A stretch of DNA of 38,988 bases from assembly GCA_021648365.1 (NCBI GenBank), contig JAKISY010000039.1:1-38988 (forward strand), in the 5' to 3' direction. Below are positions 1 through 6,503 of the stretch, piece by piece. The notes under the pieces are model-generated. The model saw only the letters and a program-made list of their open reading frames with translations, did no database searches and had not been told where the DNA came from. This DNA is from Verrucomicrobiales bacterium (lineage in GTDB: Bacteria > Verrucomicrobiota > Verrucomicrobiia > Verrucomicrobiales > DEV007). The position numbers and the translations under genes are program-made. Each line of letters opens with the position of its first letter. Position 1 is the first letter of the stretch.

Positions 1-150
1 GGTTCTTTCCGTTGCTTCCCACCCCACCTCGCGGTGACGCAGTTACTTCAAGTTCTCGTCAGCACAACGGCTGCCAACGGCCAAGGTATCTCACCTCGGA
101 AGAGGACGCTGCTTTGCAGCGCACTAGTGTAGGTGTCCTCAATCTTTCGC
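1..150 (+). other. Possible 3' part of a structured non-coding RNA
   Basis: No convincing protein is encoded here, but the stretch is rich in self-complementary segments and leads straight into a rho-independent terminator. Visible helices are CCGTTG (9-14) with CAACGG (65-70 or 75-80), CACC-TCGC-GGTG (27-38), CCTC-GGAA-GAGG (94-105), GCTGC-TTT-GCAGC (108-120), and GAGGAC (102-107) with GTCCTC (135-140). Some of these are mutually exclusive. I could not match it to SRP RNA (no GGAAGGAAGCAG-type core), tmRNA, RNase P or 6S RNA. The RNA would begin upstream of the window. It could also be the structured 3' UTR of an upstream gene. Confidence 0.28.
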
Positions 151-180
151 AAGGCAGCTCACTTGAGCTGCCTTTTTTTT
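151..180 (+). terminator. Rho-independent terminator
   Basis: AGGCAGCTC (152-160) pairs perfectly with GAGCTGCCT (165-173) around a four-base loop and is followed by a run of T residues to 180. It ends the transcript entering the window from the left and separates it from the aminotransferase gene. Confidence 0.85.
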
Positions 181-330
181 GGAGTGCTGTGTCTCGACGC
201 CGCTATTTTTTTCACCCCAACCATACAAACAAGTTTTCTGTGACTATTACTTGGCGATTTGAATTAACCAAACTGTATATTTATTCCAACTTTCTGATTG
301 AGAAAGTGATTTAAGTCGCCATCTTCCGAC

Positions 331-1710
331 ATGGGAAAATCATACGAATTCGAACCCGTTGAATTGGCAGAACCAATTTCAACGCCAAACCGCGAGATCA
401 AAACAGAAATACCGGTTCGCGCCTCTCAAGGCACGATCGAAGCTCTGCGTAAATACGAACCCATCTCTATGAGCGGTCAGCCCCTAGTGGTCTGGGATCG
501 CGCTGAAGGAGTCCACATTTTTGACGAATACGGCAACAAATGGCTCGATTTCTCTTCTGGAGTACTTGTCGCCAATGCAGGTCATGCTCGCGACGAAGCC
601 AAAGCAGCCATGCACGAAGTCGCCGACCGCTTGCACCACTCCTACTGTTTTCCAAACAAAGAACGCGCTGCCCTCTGTGAATACCTCGTCGAAACTTGCT
701 CTCCAGACTACATGGACAAAGTTTTCCTGCTGACCACAGGTTCGGAAGCGATCGAGTGTGCGATCAAAATCGCTCGCGCCTACGCCCACCAAAGCGGCGG
801 CACCGACAAGGACTACATCGTCACCTTCGAAGGCGATTTCCACGGACGCACCATGGGTTCACAGATGGCAGGTGGCATCGATGGACTCAAAGACTGGATC
901 GCCAATCCTGACCCCTGCATGGTCAACGTGCCGATCCCCGATGGGTTCCGTGGCAAAGACACCTCCTTTGAAGGATTCCTCAAAGCACTCGAAGCAAAAA
1001 AAGTCGCTGGTAAAAACATCGCTGCTGTTTGCCTAGAAACCTATCAGGGCGGCACCGCGATTTTACTACCACAAGATTACATGCAAAAACTGCGTGCTTT
1101 CTGTGATGAAAACAAGATCCTGCTGATCTTCGATGAAGTGCAATCAGGCTTCGGACGCTGTGGCAAAATGTGGGGATTCCAACATTACGACGTCAAAGCC
1201 GACATGATCGTCTGCGGAAAAGGCATCAGCTCCGGCATGCCGCTATCTGCTGTCATTGGGCACACCGATTGGATGAACGTCTTCCCTCCTGGCTCGATGA
1301 CTTCGACCCACACTGGTAACCCCGTCTGTTGTGCCGTCGCACTGGCAAACATCAAGCTACTGATCGAAGAAGGCCTGATTGACAACGCCGCCAAATTGGA
1401 AAGCCACTTCAAAGCACGCATGGCGCATTTTGAAAAAAAATACCCCGACAACGTGGGGCGTGCCGAAGCCACCGGCCTCGTCGCCGCAGTGCAAATGGTT
1501 CCAGCAAAAGGCAGCCTAGAGCCCGATCACGAAACCACCTTTGAGATCATCAAACACGCCGTCGAACACGGCCTGATGATGTTTGGCCCCGTGGGACAAG
1601 GTGGCGGAACCGTCAAACTCTGCCCTCCGCTTTGCATCAACGAAGAGCAGCTCATCGAAGGACTCGACGTGCTCGAAGAAGCCTTCGACGCCGTGTGTTT
1701 GAAAAAATAA
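331..1710 (+). CDS. Class III PLP-dependent aminotransferase (GABA/ornithine aminotransferase-like)
   Basis: A 459-residue protein of normal length for class III aminotransferases, which move an amino group from an omega- or alpha-amine to a keto acid using pyridoxal phosphate. Visible signatures are the cofactor-contact segment TTGSEAIECAIKIAR, the pocket FEGDFHGRT, the class signature LLIFDEVQSGFGRCG containing the PLP-ring aspartate, and the Schiff-base lysine in VCGKGISSGMPLSA. The C-terminal GPVGQGGGTVKLCPPL segment is typical of the family's small domain. The substrate cannot be fixed from sequence; 4-aminobutyrate, putrescine-derived or other omega-amino acids are all possible. The gene stands alone, between an upstream terminator and a downstream bidirectional terminator. 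No strong ribosome-binding site precedes the ATG; a weak TTGGCG (251-256)/TATATT (276-281) pair is the only promoter-like match seen. Confidence 0.9.
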   Translation: MGKSYEFEPVELAEPISTPNREIKTEIPVRASQGTIEALRKYEPISMSGQPLVVWDRAEGVHIFDEYGNKWLDFSSGVLVANAGHARDEAKAAMHEVADRLHHSYCFPNKERAALCEYLVETCSPDYMDKVFLLTTGSEAIECAIKIARAYAHQSGGTDKDYIVTFEGDFHGRTMGSQMAGGIDGLKDWIANPDPCMVNVPIPDGFRGKDTSFEGFLKALEAKKVAGKNIAAVCLETYQGGTAILLPQDYMQKLRAFCDENKILLIFDEVQSGFGRCGKMWGFQHYDVKADMIVCGKGISSGMPLSAVIGHTDWMNVFPPGSMTSTHTGNPVCCAVALANIKLLIEEGLIDNAAKLESHFKARMAHFEKKYPDNVGRAEATGLVAAVQMVPAKGSLEPDHETTFEIIKHAVEHGLMMFGPVGQGGGTVKLCPPLCINEEQLIEGLDVLEEAFDAVCLKK

Positions 1711-1737
1711 GCTGTCACACAGCTCAATAAAAATTCA

Positions 1738-1770
1738 GGCTGGGTGCTTCACGCATCCAGCCATTTTTTT
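1738..1770 (+). terminator. Bidirectional rho-independent terminator
   Basis: GGCTGGGTGC (1738-1747) pairs with GCATCCAGCC (1753-1762), ten pairs with one G-T, around a five-base loop, followed by ATTTTTTT. On the minus strand the same hairpin is followed by the complement of AATAAAAATT, so it can also stop the convergent MauE-like gene, whose stop codon lies inside the loop. Confidence 0.8.
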
Positions 1771-2222
1771 GCGTTATTATTCCCAATCCAAAAGGAACCG
1801 ACCAAAAGCAATAAAAGCAAATCCATCACCACCGCCCCCGCATAAGCCCCACGATCCACCGCCTCGCCAAAACAGCCGCAATCGATATTCAGACCACGCG
1901 ACCACGCAGAGATCAGCGCCAATAGAAAAATCAGAATCATTCCCGTCAAACCCAACAAAGCCCCACCCTGCAAACGACGCCACCACAAGCCTACCCCGCA
2001 CGCAATCTCCAACCACGGTAAAAACAAAGCCACCAGCGCCACCCATGGATCAGGCAACAAATCGTAATGACGCACCTGCATCGCAAATAAAGTAGGATCC
2101 TCCAGTTTTGCCCAACCTGCGAAAATAAAGATCACAGAGAGAATCAAACGAGCCACTTGACCACCCCAAAAAAACACTCGTTTTTGCCAACCCGATTCTC
2201 TATTTTGTAGCATACCCATCAA
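1749..2222 (-). CDS. MauE/DoxX-like four-helix membrane protein
   Basis: A 157-residue integral membrane protein with four hydrophobic segments near residues 21-38, 60-80, 86-107 and 128-146. The FAGWAKL segment after helix 1 and the cysteine motif DCGCFG (C115, C117) are hallmarks of the MauE branch of the DoxX-like superfamily. MauE itself helps make or fold the disulfide-rich methylamine dehydrogenase, and many relatives sit beside thiol-redox proteins. No methylamine dehydrogenase genes are nearby, so the role here is only a guess: membrane redox or quinone-linked thiol chemistry. Translation may start at the first or second Met (2222 or 2219). It is transcribed convergently to the aminotransferase and shares its terminator. 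Confidence 0.7.
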   Translation of the reverse strand: MMGMLQNRESGWQKRVFFWGGQVARLILSVIFIFAGWAKLEDPTLFAMQVRHYDLLPDPWVALVALFLPWLEIACGVGLWWRRLQGGALLGLTGMILIFLLALISAWSRGLNIDCGCFGEAVDRGAYAGAVVMDLLLLLLVGSFWIGNNNAKKWLDA

Positions 2223-2321
2223 TCGTATTTATTTATTTGATTCCAAACCTAGCTATTCAGTAGTAGTATGGTGCAATGACTGAATTTATCAAATAGCAGC
2301 CCTTCATCCGCTCCTTCCAAC

Positions 2322-2663
2322 ATGTCCTCACTAACTCAGCTCGATCCAGACCTCCTTCATCGCATCTTGCTGACCCTCTGCTACCTCTTGATCGCTTTGG
2401 GCATCCTCAAACTCGCCCTTTTTGTGCTGATGACTCTCACCCCTTCCCTATGGGAAAAACTGATCAAAAAAGAAAACGCCCTCTACCGCCGCTTAGGTAT
2501 CCTCAGCGAAAAAGGGTCTCAAGCCTACCTGAAAATGGAGCGCAGCGTTTGGACCAAAGCATTCCTCGGCTGCGGCGGCATCGCCACCATTGTCGCGGCC
2601 CTCATTGTTATCGCCATCGCCCACTGGATGCAAAGCTTCATCTCCGCCTACCCGATCCACTAA
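2322..2663 (+). CDS. Small two-helix membrane protein of unknown function
   Basis: A 113-residue protein I do not recognise. It has a hydrophobic segment near residues 14-41, a charged middle (about 45-75, KLIKKENALYRRLG), and a second hydrophobic segment near 80-102 ending in HWMQSFISAYPIH. The likely topology is a helical hairpin with a cytoplasmic basic linker. It is divergent from the MauE-like gene across about 100 bases and converges tightly with the cupin gene, with 9 bases between stop codons. Codon use matches the neighbours and there is no overlapping competitor, so I regard it as a real gene. Confidence 0.6.
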   Translation: MSSLTQLDPDLLHRILLTLCYLLIALGILKLALFVLMTLTPSLWEKLIKKENALYRRLGILSEKGSQAYLKMERSVWTKAFLGCGGIATIVAALIVIAIAHWMQSFISAYPIH

Positions 2664-2672
2664 GTCCACACT

Positions 2673-3014
2673 TCAGTCAAACCACTCATCCTCTGGGTCA
2701 AACTTCGGCACCGGCACATTAATGATTTTAAGATCCCCCACCGCACGATGACGGCAGCCGGGCTTGATCATCACCGCCATACCAGGCTTCAAAGGAAAGC
2801 TTTCTCCATCCAGCTCTATCCTACCCTCCCCCTCCAGCACATAATAAATTTCCGTCATCTTTTTGTGATAATGCAGCGCACTGTCCGCCTTGATCGTCGT
2901 CACATGCATCGACGCCACCCCATTCGCATCCCCCATGAACGCCCGCTTTGACGAACCGCAAGGACAAGCCACCCCCTCGATCCCCTCAAAATCCACCAAT
3001 TCAAATTTCTTCAT
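2673..3014 (-). CDS. Small single-domain cupin
   Basis: A 113-residue cupin_2-type protein. The metal-site motif is complete: H48 and H50 (HYHKKMTEIYYVLEGEG), E55, and H89 in the second motif (PGCRHRAVG). The protein should form a small beta-barrel with one divalent metal. An N-terminal ACPCGSSKR segment adds a cysteine pair (C17, C19) before the barrel. The substrate is unknown; stand-alone cupins include sugar epimerases, dioxygenases and sensors. It is the third gene of a minus-strand operon after the ATP-grasp and M20 genes, 29 bases downstream of the M20 stop. Its start codon lies inside a heptanucleotide tandem repeat, so an out-of-frame ATG sits 7 bases upstream. Confidence 0.8.
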   Translation of the reverse strand: MKKFELVDFEGIEGVACPCGSSKRAFMGDANGVASMHVTTIKADSALHYHKKMTEIYYVLEGEGRIELDGESFPLKPGMAVMIKPGCRHRAVGDLKIINVPVPKFDPEDEWFD

Positions 3015-3065
3015 CCTTCATCCTTCATTCTTCTTCCTAATTCCTAATTCTTAATTCTTAATTCC
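3010..3065. repeat. Eight-unit heptanucleotide tandem repeat at the M20/cupin junction
   Basis: Read on the plus strand, 56 bases divide exactly into eight 7-base units: TTCATCC, TTCATCC, TTCATTC, TTCTTCC, TAATTCC, TAATTCT, TAATTCT, TAATTCC. The array covers the last codons of the M20 gene, the whole spacer, and the ATG of the cupin gene. Seven is not a multiple of three, so a gain or loss of units would move the M20 stop and the cupin initiation context. On the minus strand each GGATGAA unit carries its own ATG. Confidence 0.8.
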
Positions 3066-4198
3066 AACTTCTCCCCAATATACTGATCGCAAATCTCAAA
3101 GTACACCAACATTGACTCCACATCAATCCATTCGTCCTCACCATGCAAGTTATCCACCTCAGGCCGCGATAGAATCACCGGAATCCCCTGTTCAGCAAAA
3201 AAACGCCCATCACTGCCACCAGAAGCATGAATCAAATCAACTGGCTCACCCGTCACCTCAGACGTCAACTCAACAAAACGTTGATCCGGTGCCAAATGAC
3301 TAGGCTCCGCCCCTATGATCTTTTCCACCTCGATGCCATCACCTAATAAAACCTTGAGCTGAGCCATTATCTTCTCCATCGTCCACGGAGGAGGAAAGCG
3401 CACATCCAGCGTCGCTGTTGCCAGCTCGGGCACGCAGTTGACACTGTCGTTAGGCGTATCCATCATCGTCACCGCACAAGTCGGATACCAATGAGAATCC
3501 GCTTCAAGGTCTTTTGCCACAACAGACTCACATCGTTGCTGCTCAAACCATCTCAACACATCAGGCAAAGCTCGCACCAATCGCTCCAGTGGATTGTCAG
3601 CCAACCACGGACGCGCAGCATGGGAACTGTGCCCACGCGCGATCAATCGCAAATGCAGGATACCCTTTTCCTCCACGGTGATCCGGTTCAACGCCCCGCC
3701 ATCGGGAATGATCGCCACCCCGCAACGCAGCCCCGCCTTTTGCACCAGACACTTCACTCCCGCCTCCCCCCCACGTTCCTCATCCGAAGTGATCGCCAAA
3801 CCCAGCGACAAACCAGGCTGCGCACAATGCCACTTCCTGAACAACTCCAACAAAATCGCCAACTGCCCCTTCATATCTCCCGCACCCGCACCCACAATGC
3901 GACCATCTTTCACCACCGAACGATAGCTCTCACTAGACGGATGCTCCACCACATCCAAATGCGCGTTCAACAGAATCTCAGGATGTTCCACCCCCTGCGG
4001 CAGTGCCAGCAAAGATTCATAAGAATCGAACTGATACGACTTCAACACCACCCCAGGTAATTCATCCAAATAATTGCGCACCAGCTGAAAACACCTCGCC
4101 CGCTCCTCCGGAAGCGAATCCGTACTCTCGATCACCATCAAATCTCGCGTCAAACGTATCAACTCCGTTCGCAATCCTGTTTTCGCATCACTCATCAC
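3044..4198 (-). CDS. M20-family metallopeptidase/deacylase
   Basis: A 384-residue di-zinc hydrolase of the M20 family (ArgE, DapE, CPG2 relatives), which cuts amide bonds next to a free carboxylate. All metal and catalytic residues are present: H80 and D82 (LLNAHLDVVEHP), bridging D108 (GAGAGDMKG), base E140 and ligand E141 (TSDEERGG), D166 (IPDGG), and H352 (VDNLHGEDEW). The central dimerisation insert is present (about 175-290). The start is MM at 4198 or 4195. It follows the ATP-grasp ligase with only 2 bases between genes, so the two are co-translated and probably act on the same amide or peptide. ArgE or DapE roles are possible but less likely, since no arginine or lysine genes are nearby. 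Confidence 0.85.
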   Translation of the reverse strand: MMSDAKTGLRTELIRLTRDLMVIESTDSLPEERARCFQLVRNYLDELPGVVLKSYQFDSYESLLALPQGVEHPEILLNAHLDVVEHPSSESYRSVVKDGRIVGAGAGDMKGQLAILLELFRKWHCAQPGLSLGLAITSDEERGGEAGVKCLVQKAGLRCGVAIIPDGGALNRITVEEKGILHLRLIARGHSSHAARPWLADNPLERLVRALPDVLRWFEQQRCESVVAKDLEADSHWYPTCAVTMMDTPNDSVNCVPELATATLDVRFPPPWTMEKIMAQLKVLLGDGIEVEKIIGAEPSHLAPDQRFVELTSEVTGEPVDLIHASGGSDGRFFAEQGIPVILSRPEVDNLHGEDEWIDVESMLVYFEICDQYIGEKLELRIKN

Positions 4199-4200
4199 TG

Positions 4201-5580
4201 CTAATCTCTAACCAAACTCATCCCCATCGGCAGATCCGCTTCCGCCAAATCCAAAAGTTTATGACAATGCTCTGGCGTTTCAGCCAAACACAAAAACTGA
4301 CCTTTGTGAACCAAGCCGTCCTCCCCAAAATTAAAATTGATCGGCACAACCCCTTCTTTCATACCCGGCATAAACAGATGCCCTGCCTGATCCAAGCACT
4401 GCAACAGCACTTCTCCCGACTGCGCCTCAGACAAACGCAAGTTGCGCAAAAGCCAAGCCCCTCCCTTACGCAAATGCCTCGCCAGCACCGACGGGTAAGT
4501 CGCACCCGTCACCCTCGCGTTGATCTCACAAACATACACTTGCGCACTTGTCTCCCCCTCACGATGCACCACAATAAAATCCACACTCGCCGTGCCGCGA
4601 TAACCCGTAGCATGCAACCACTGCCCCGCCAAACCCGCCTGACGTAACAGCTCCACCTCCAATCCTCCTTCACCAGACAAATAAGCCGGCGGCGATTCAT
4701 TGCCTTCATGAATACTCGCCTCACTCAGAATCTGCTCTGTGATGTCGTAAAGGCAAACCTCATCCTCATTGAGAAACAACTGCACACTCGGACTACGCAT
4801 CCTGTTCACCCCTAACTCGCCCACCTCCATCCAGCCCTGCACCAAGACCTCACCTTCGAAAAAATAGTGTTCAGGCACTTCGACCTTCGCACCCACCTCC
4901 ACCTTCATCATGCCGATACCGGAAGCTCCAATCTGCGATTTGATCACCGCCTGCTTGAATCCCGCCTTCGCTAAATTCCTCAAACAAAACGGCAGCTGCT
5001 CTGCACTCGCCGCAATTTCCGTTTTCACTACAGGCAAACCCTTGCCTGCTAAATACTGATACAAAAGATACTTATTATTCCCTGCCTCGCTACCCGCCCT
5101 GCTAGCCACTGTTTTTTTGTCCACCTCTGAAGCGATCAAAGACAGCGTTTCATCCGTCACATAACCATCCATCCACTCAGCTCCATGTTTTTTCACCCGC
5201 TCAAGAACTTTCTCATTTGAGGACAAAGAGCCCCCATCCTTCAGAGCCTTGCCGATATCTTCATACCGTGAATGCTCAAGGATCATCAAATCGGGCAAAC
5301 TCAACCCCAGCCCCTCGCGGAAATACCGACACAAATGCGTATCAGGTTCCCGCTCGAGCACCAACAAACTGCTCTCCCCGCGAAAGATCAAATTGAGCAC
5401 TGGGATCAGACGACCTCCATAAGAATCGATCGCCCCCACCTCATCCGCCAAAGCCTGAATTTTCTCTTCATTGCCAAAAAACAAAGCCAACAAATTAGCA
5501 AAAAACACCGCCTGCCGATCCCAAAACACAGGCAACTGCCCAGGACAGGAAAGGATTTTGACTGGACGATCTTTAGCCAT
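4201..5580 (-). CDS. ATP-grasp ligase, PGM1-type peptide ligase relative
   Basis: A 459-residue protein with an N-terminal pre-ATP-grasp Rossmann-like region (about 1-170), then an ATP-grasp domain. Visible motifs are the lysine-containing strands NNKYLLYQYL and AVIKSQIGASGIGMMKV, the hinge strand VLVQGWM, YRGTASVDFIVV, and the Mg-ATP motif VCEINARVTGATYP (E352, N354, R356). The C-terminal region (about 385-459) is the extra domain seen in relatives of PGM1, the enzyme that joins an amino acid to a ribosomal peptide in pheganomycin biosynthesis. The family forms amide bonds through acyl-phosphates; the substrates here are unknown. It leads the operon with the M20 hydrolase and cupin, suggesting synthesis and trimming of a small amide or peptide. 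The family call is firm and the PGM1 likeness moderate. Confidence 0.75.
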   Translation of the reverse strand: MAKDRPVKILSCPGQLPVFWDRQAVFFANLLALFFGNEEKIQALADEVGAIDSYGGRLIPVLNLIFRGESSLLVLEREPDTHLCRYFREGLGLSLPDLMILEHSRYEDIGKALKDGGSLSSNEKVLERVKKHGAEWMDGYVTDETLSLIASEVDKKTVASRAGSEAGNNKYLLYQYLAGKGLPVVKTEIAASAEQLPFCLRNLAKAGFKQAVIKSQIGASGIGMMKVEVGAKVEVPEHYFFEGEVLVQGWMEVGELGVNRMRSPSVQLFLNEDEVCLYDITEQILSEASIHEGNESPPAYLSGEGGLEVELLRQAGLAGQWLHATGYRGTASVDFIVVHREGETSAQVYVCEINARVTGATYPSVLARHLRKGGAWLLRNLRLSEAQSGEVLLQCLDQAGHLFMPGMKEGVVPINFNFGEDGLVHKGQFLCLAETPEHCHKLLDLAEADLPMGMSLVRD

Positions 5581-5672
5581 AAAAGAAACGATTCACACTA
5601 CCCCACCTTCTCCCAACAGCAAATCACATCTTCGAGCGCAATAGATAGAACGGGCTCAGTAAGACCATAACA

Positions 5673-6011
5673 CAATGGCACTTAATTAAGCCTCTATGTC
5701 GTCTTGCTATTTTGTATCACACTACACAACAAATGATATTTCAACCACTGATGACACAGCCAAACGGAGTGAGACAGACGGAAGATACTACCTGTAGTCA
5801 AATTTTCACTGATAGAGAGGAAGAAGCAAACCGTCAAAATATCATGAATCAGTGTTTCCTAGTGTCCATTTGACTCCGTCTATCTCCGCTTCGCTACGGT
5901 TGTGGTTAAATTCTTCAATTCCAAAAAAGCGCCAGGCACTGTGATTTTACATGTGAGCCAGAACCCCGTTTACTGAAATACACGGGACGATCCCTTAGCT
6001 AAGTGCCATTG
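5673..6011. mobile_element. Inverted-repeat-bounded non-coding element (MITE or IS remnant candidate)
   Basis: An 18-base sequence at 5673-5690 (CAATGGCACTTAATTAAG) recurs inverted at 5994-6011 (CTTAGCTAAGTGCCATTG) with 16 of 18 positions matching. The inner ten bases of each arm are themselves palindromes. Inside there is no ORF of note. A nested imperfect inverted pair is visible: AACCAC (5743-5748) with GTGGTT (5902-5907), and the segment 5764-5782 (ACGGAGTGAGACAGACGGA) against TCCGTCTATCTCCGC (5875-5889). I could not see a clear target-site duplication. It may be a miniature transposable element, the gutted ends of an insertion sequence, or a cruciform-forming dispersed repeat. Confidence 0.45.
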
Positions 6012-6063
6012 GGCAAATTAACCCTAGCCATGCGGTGATTAGACGGCATATTCACCGCGTAAT

Positions 6064-6222
6064 ATGCGTCAAATAATTGACAATAGGACGATATACGCCA
6101 AGCTCGCCAAGTGTTCTCCTGACACAGCCCTACGCGACATCAAAGAACTCCTAGCGCGAGGTATTCTTATCAAAAACGAGGGCGGAGGCAGAAGCACCAG
6201 CTATCGTCTGATCGACGGCTAG
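6064..6222 (+). pseudogene. Fic-family protein C-terminal remnant
   Basis: A 52-codon open stretch encodes YAKLAKCSPDTALRDI, then KELLARGILIKNEGGG, then RSTSYRL before a TAG stop. This is the winged-helix tail at the C-terminus of many Fic-family AMP-transferase proteins, which typically read AKLAKCS-DTALRDI and GGGRSTSY. The catalytic Fic core (HPFxxGNG) and everything before it are missing; an in-frame stop lies at 6040-6042 just upstream. I call it a decayed fragment; expression as a small DNA-binding peptide is possible but unlikely. Confidence 0.65.
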
Positions 6223-6291
6223 CGGTAAAAAAACGCAACTATTCAGACGCTTATGTCAAATGTCTGAGAATCGTGAGTAAAAACTTTTTCA

Positions 6292-6347
6292 CACGAAGGC
6301 ACGAAGTTTTTTAATTCTAAATTTTTTTCTTGCTTCGTGCGTTCGTG
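6292..6347. repeat. Dispersed-type inverted repeat (CACGAAG family)
   Basis: CACGAAGGCACGAAG (6292-6306) faces CTTCGTGCGTTCGTG (6333-6347) with 14 of 15 positions complementary around a T-rich 26-base loop. Each arm is built from two copies of a CACGAAG-like word. Such CACGAAG/CTTCGTG palindromes recur in intergenic spacers of many environmental bacteria (general knowledge, not checked here). The rest of the spacer up to 6503 shows only a small hairpin, AACCGAAT (6402-6409) with ATTCGGTT (6424-6431), and no recognisable gene. Confidence 0.6.
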
Positions 6348-6503
6348 TCTTCATGTGGAACCTTCTTGATGATTTTTTTTGGCTAGGACTCAGCAGATCT
6401 GAACCGAATCCCGTGTCCGCTAAATTCGGTTGAGTTACCGTGATAGTTACTCACCACAAAACATTTCAGCTGATTTTCTATCTACCATCCCTTATCATCG
6501 CAA

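Noticed and set aside
1..150. SRP RNA (ffs) tail
   Set aside because: The CCGTTGC word and GGAA loop are suggestive, but the conserved GGAAGGAAGCAG-like core of domain IV is absent.
12..314. 100-codon plus-strand frame
   Set aside because: It runs through the structured segment and straight across the terminator hairpin, has no recognisable protein features, and its composition is not coding-like.
3010..3065. CRISPR or regulatory iteron array
   Set aside because: The units are contiguous 7-mers with no spacers, lie across gene ends, and no cas or replication genes are near.
3491..4647. Long frames on the plus strand, 189 and 214 codons
   Set aside because: They are antisense to the M20 and ATP-grasp genes, whose motifs are complete; the plus-strand products are low-complexity and Gln/Arg/His-rich shadows.
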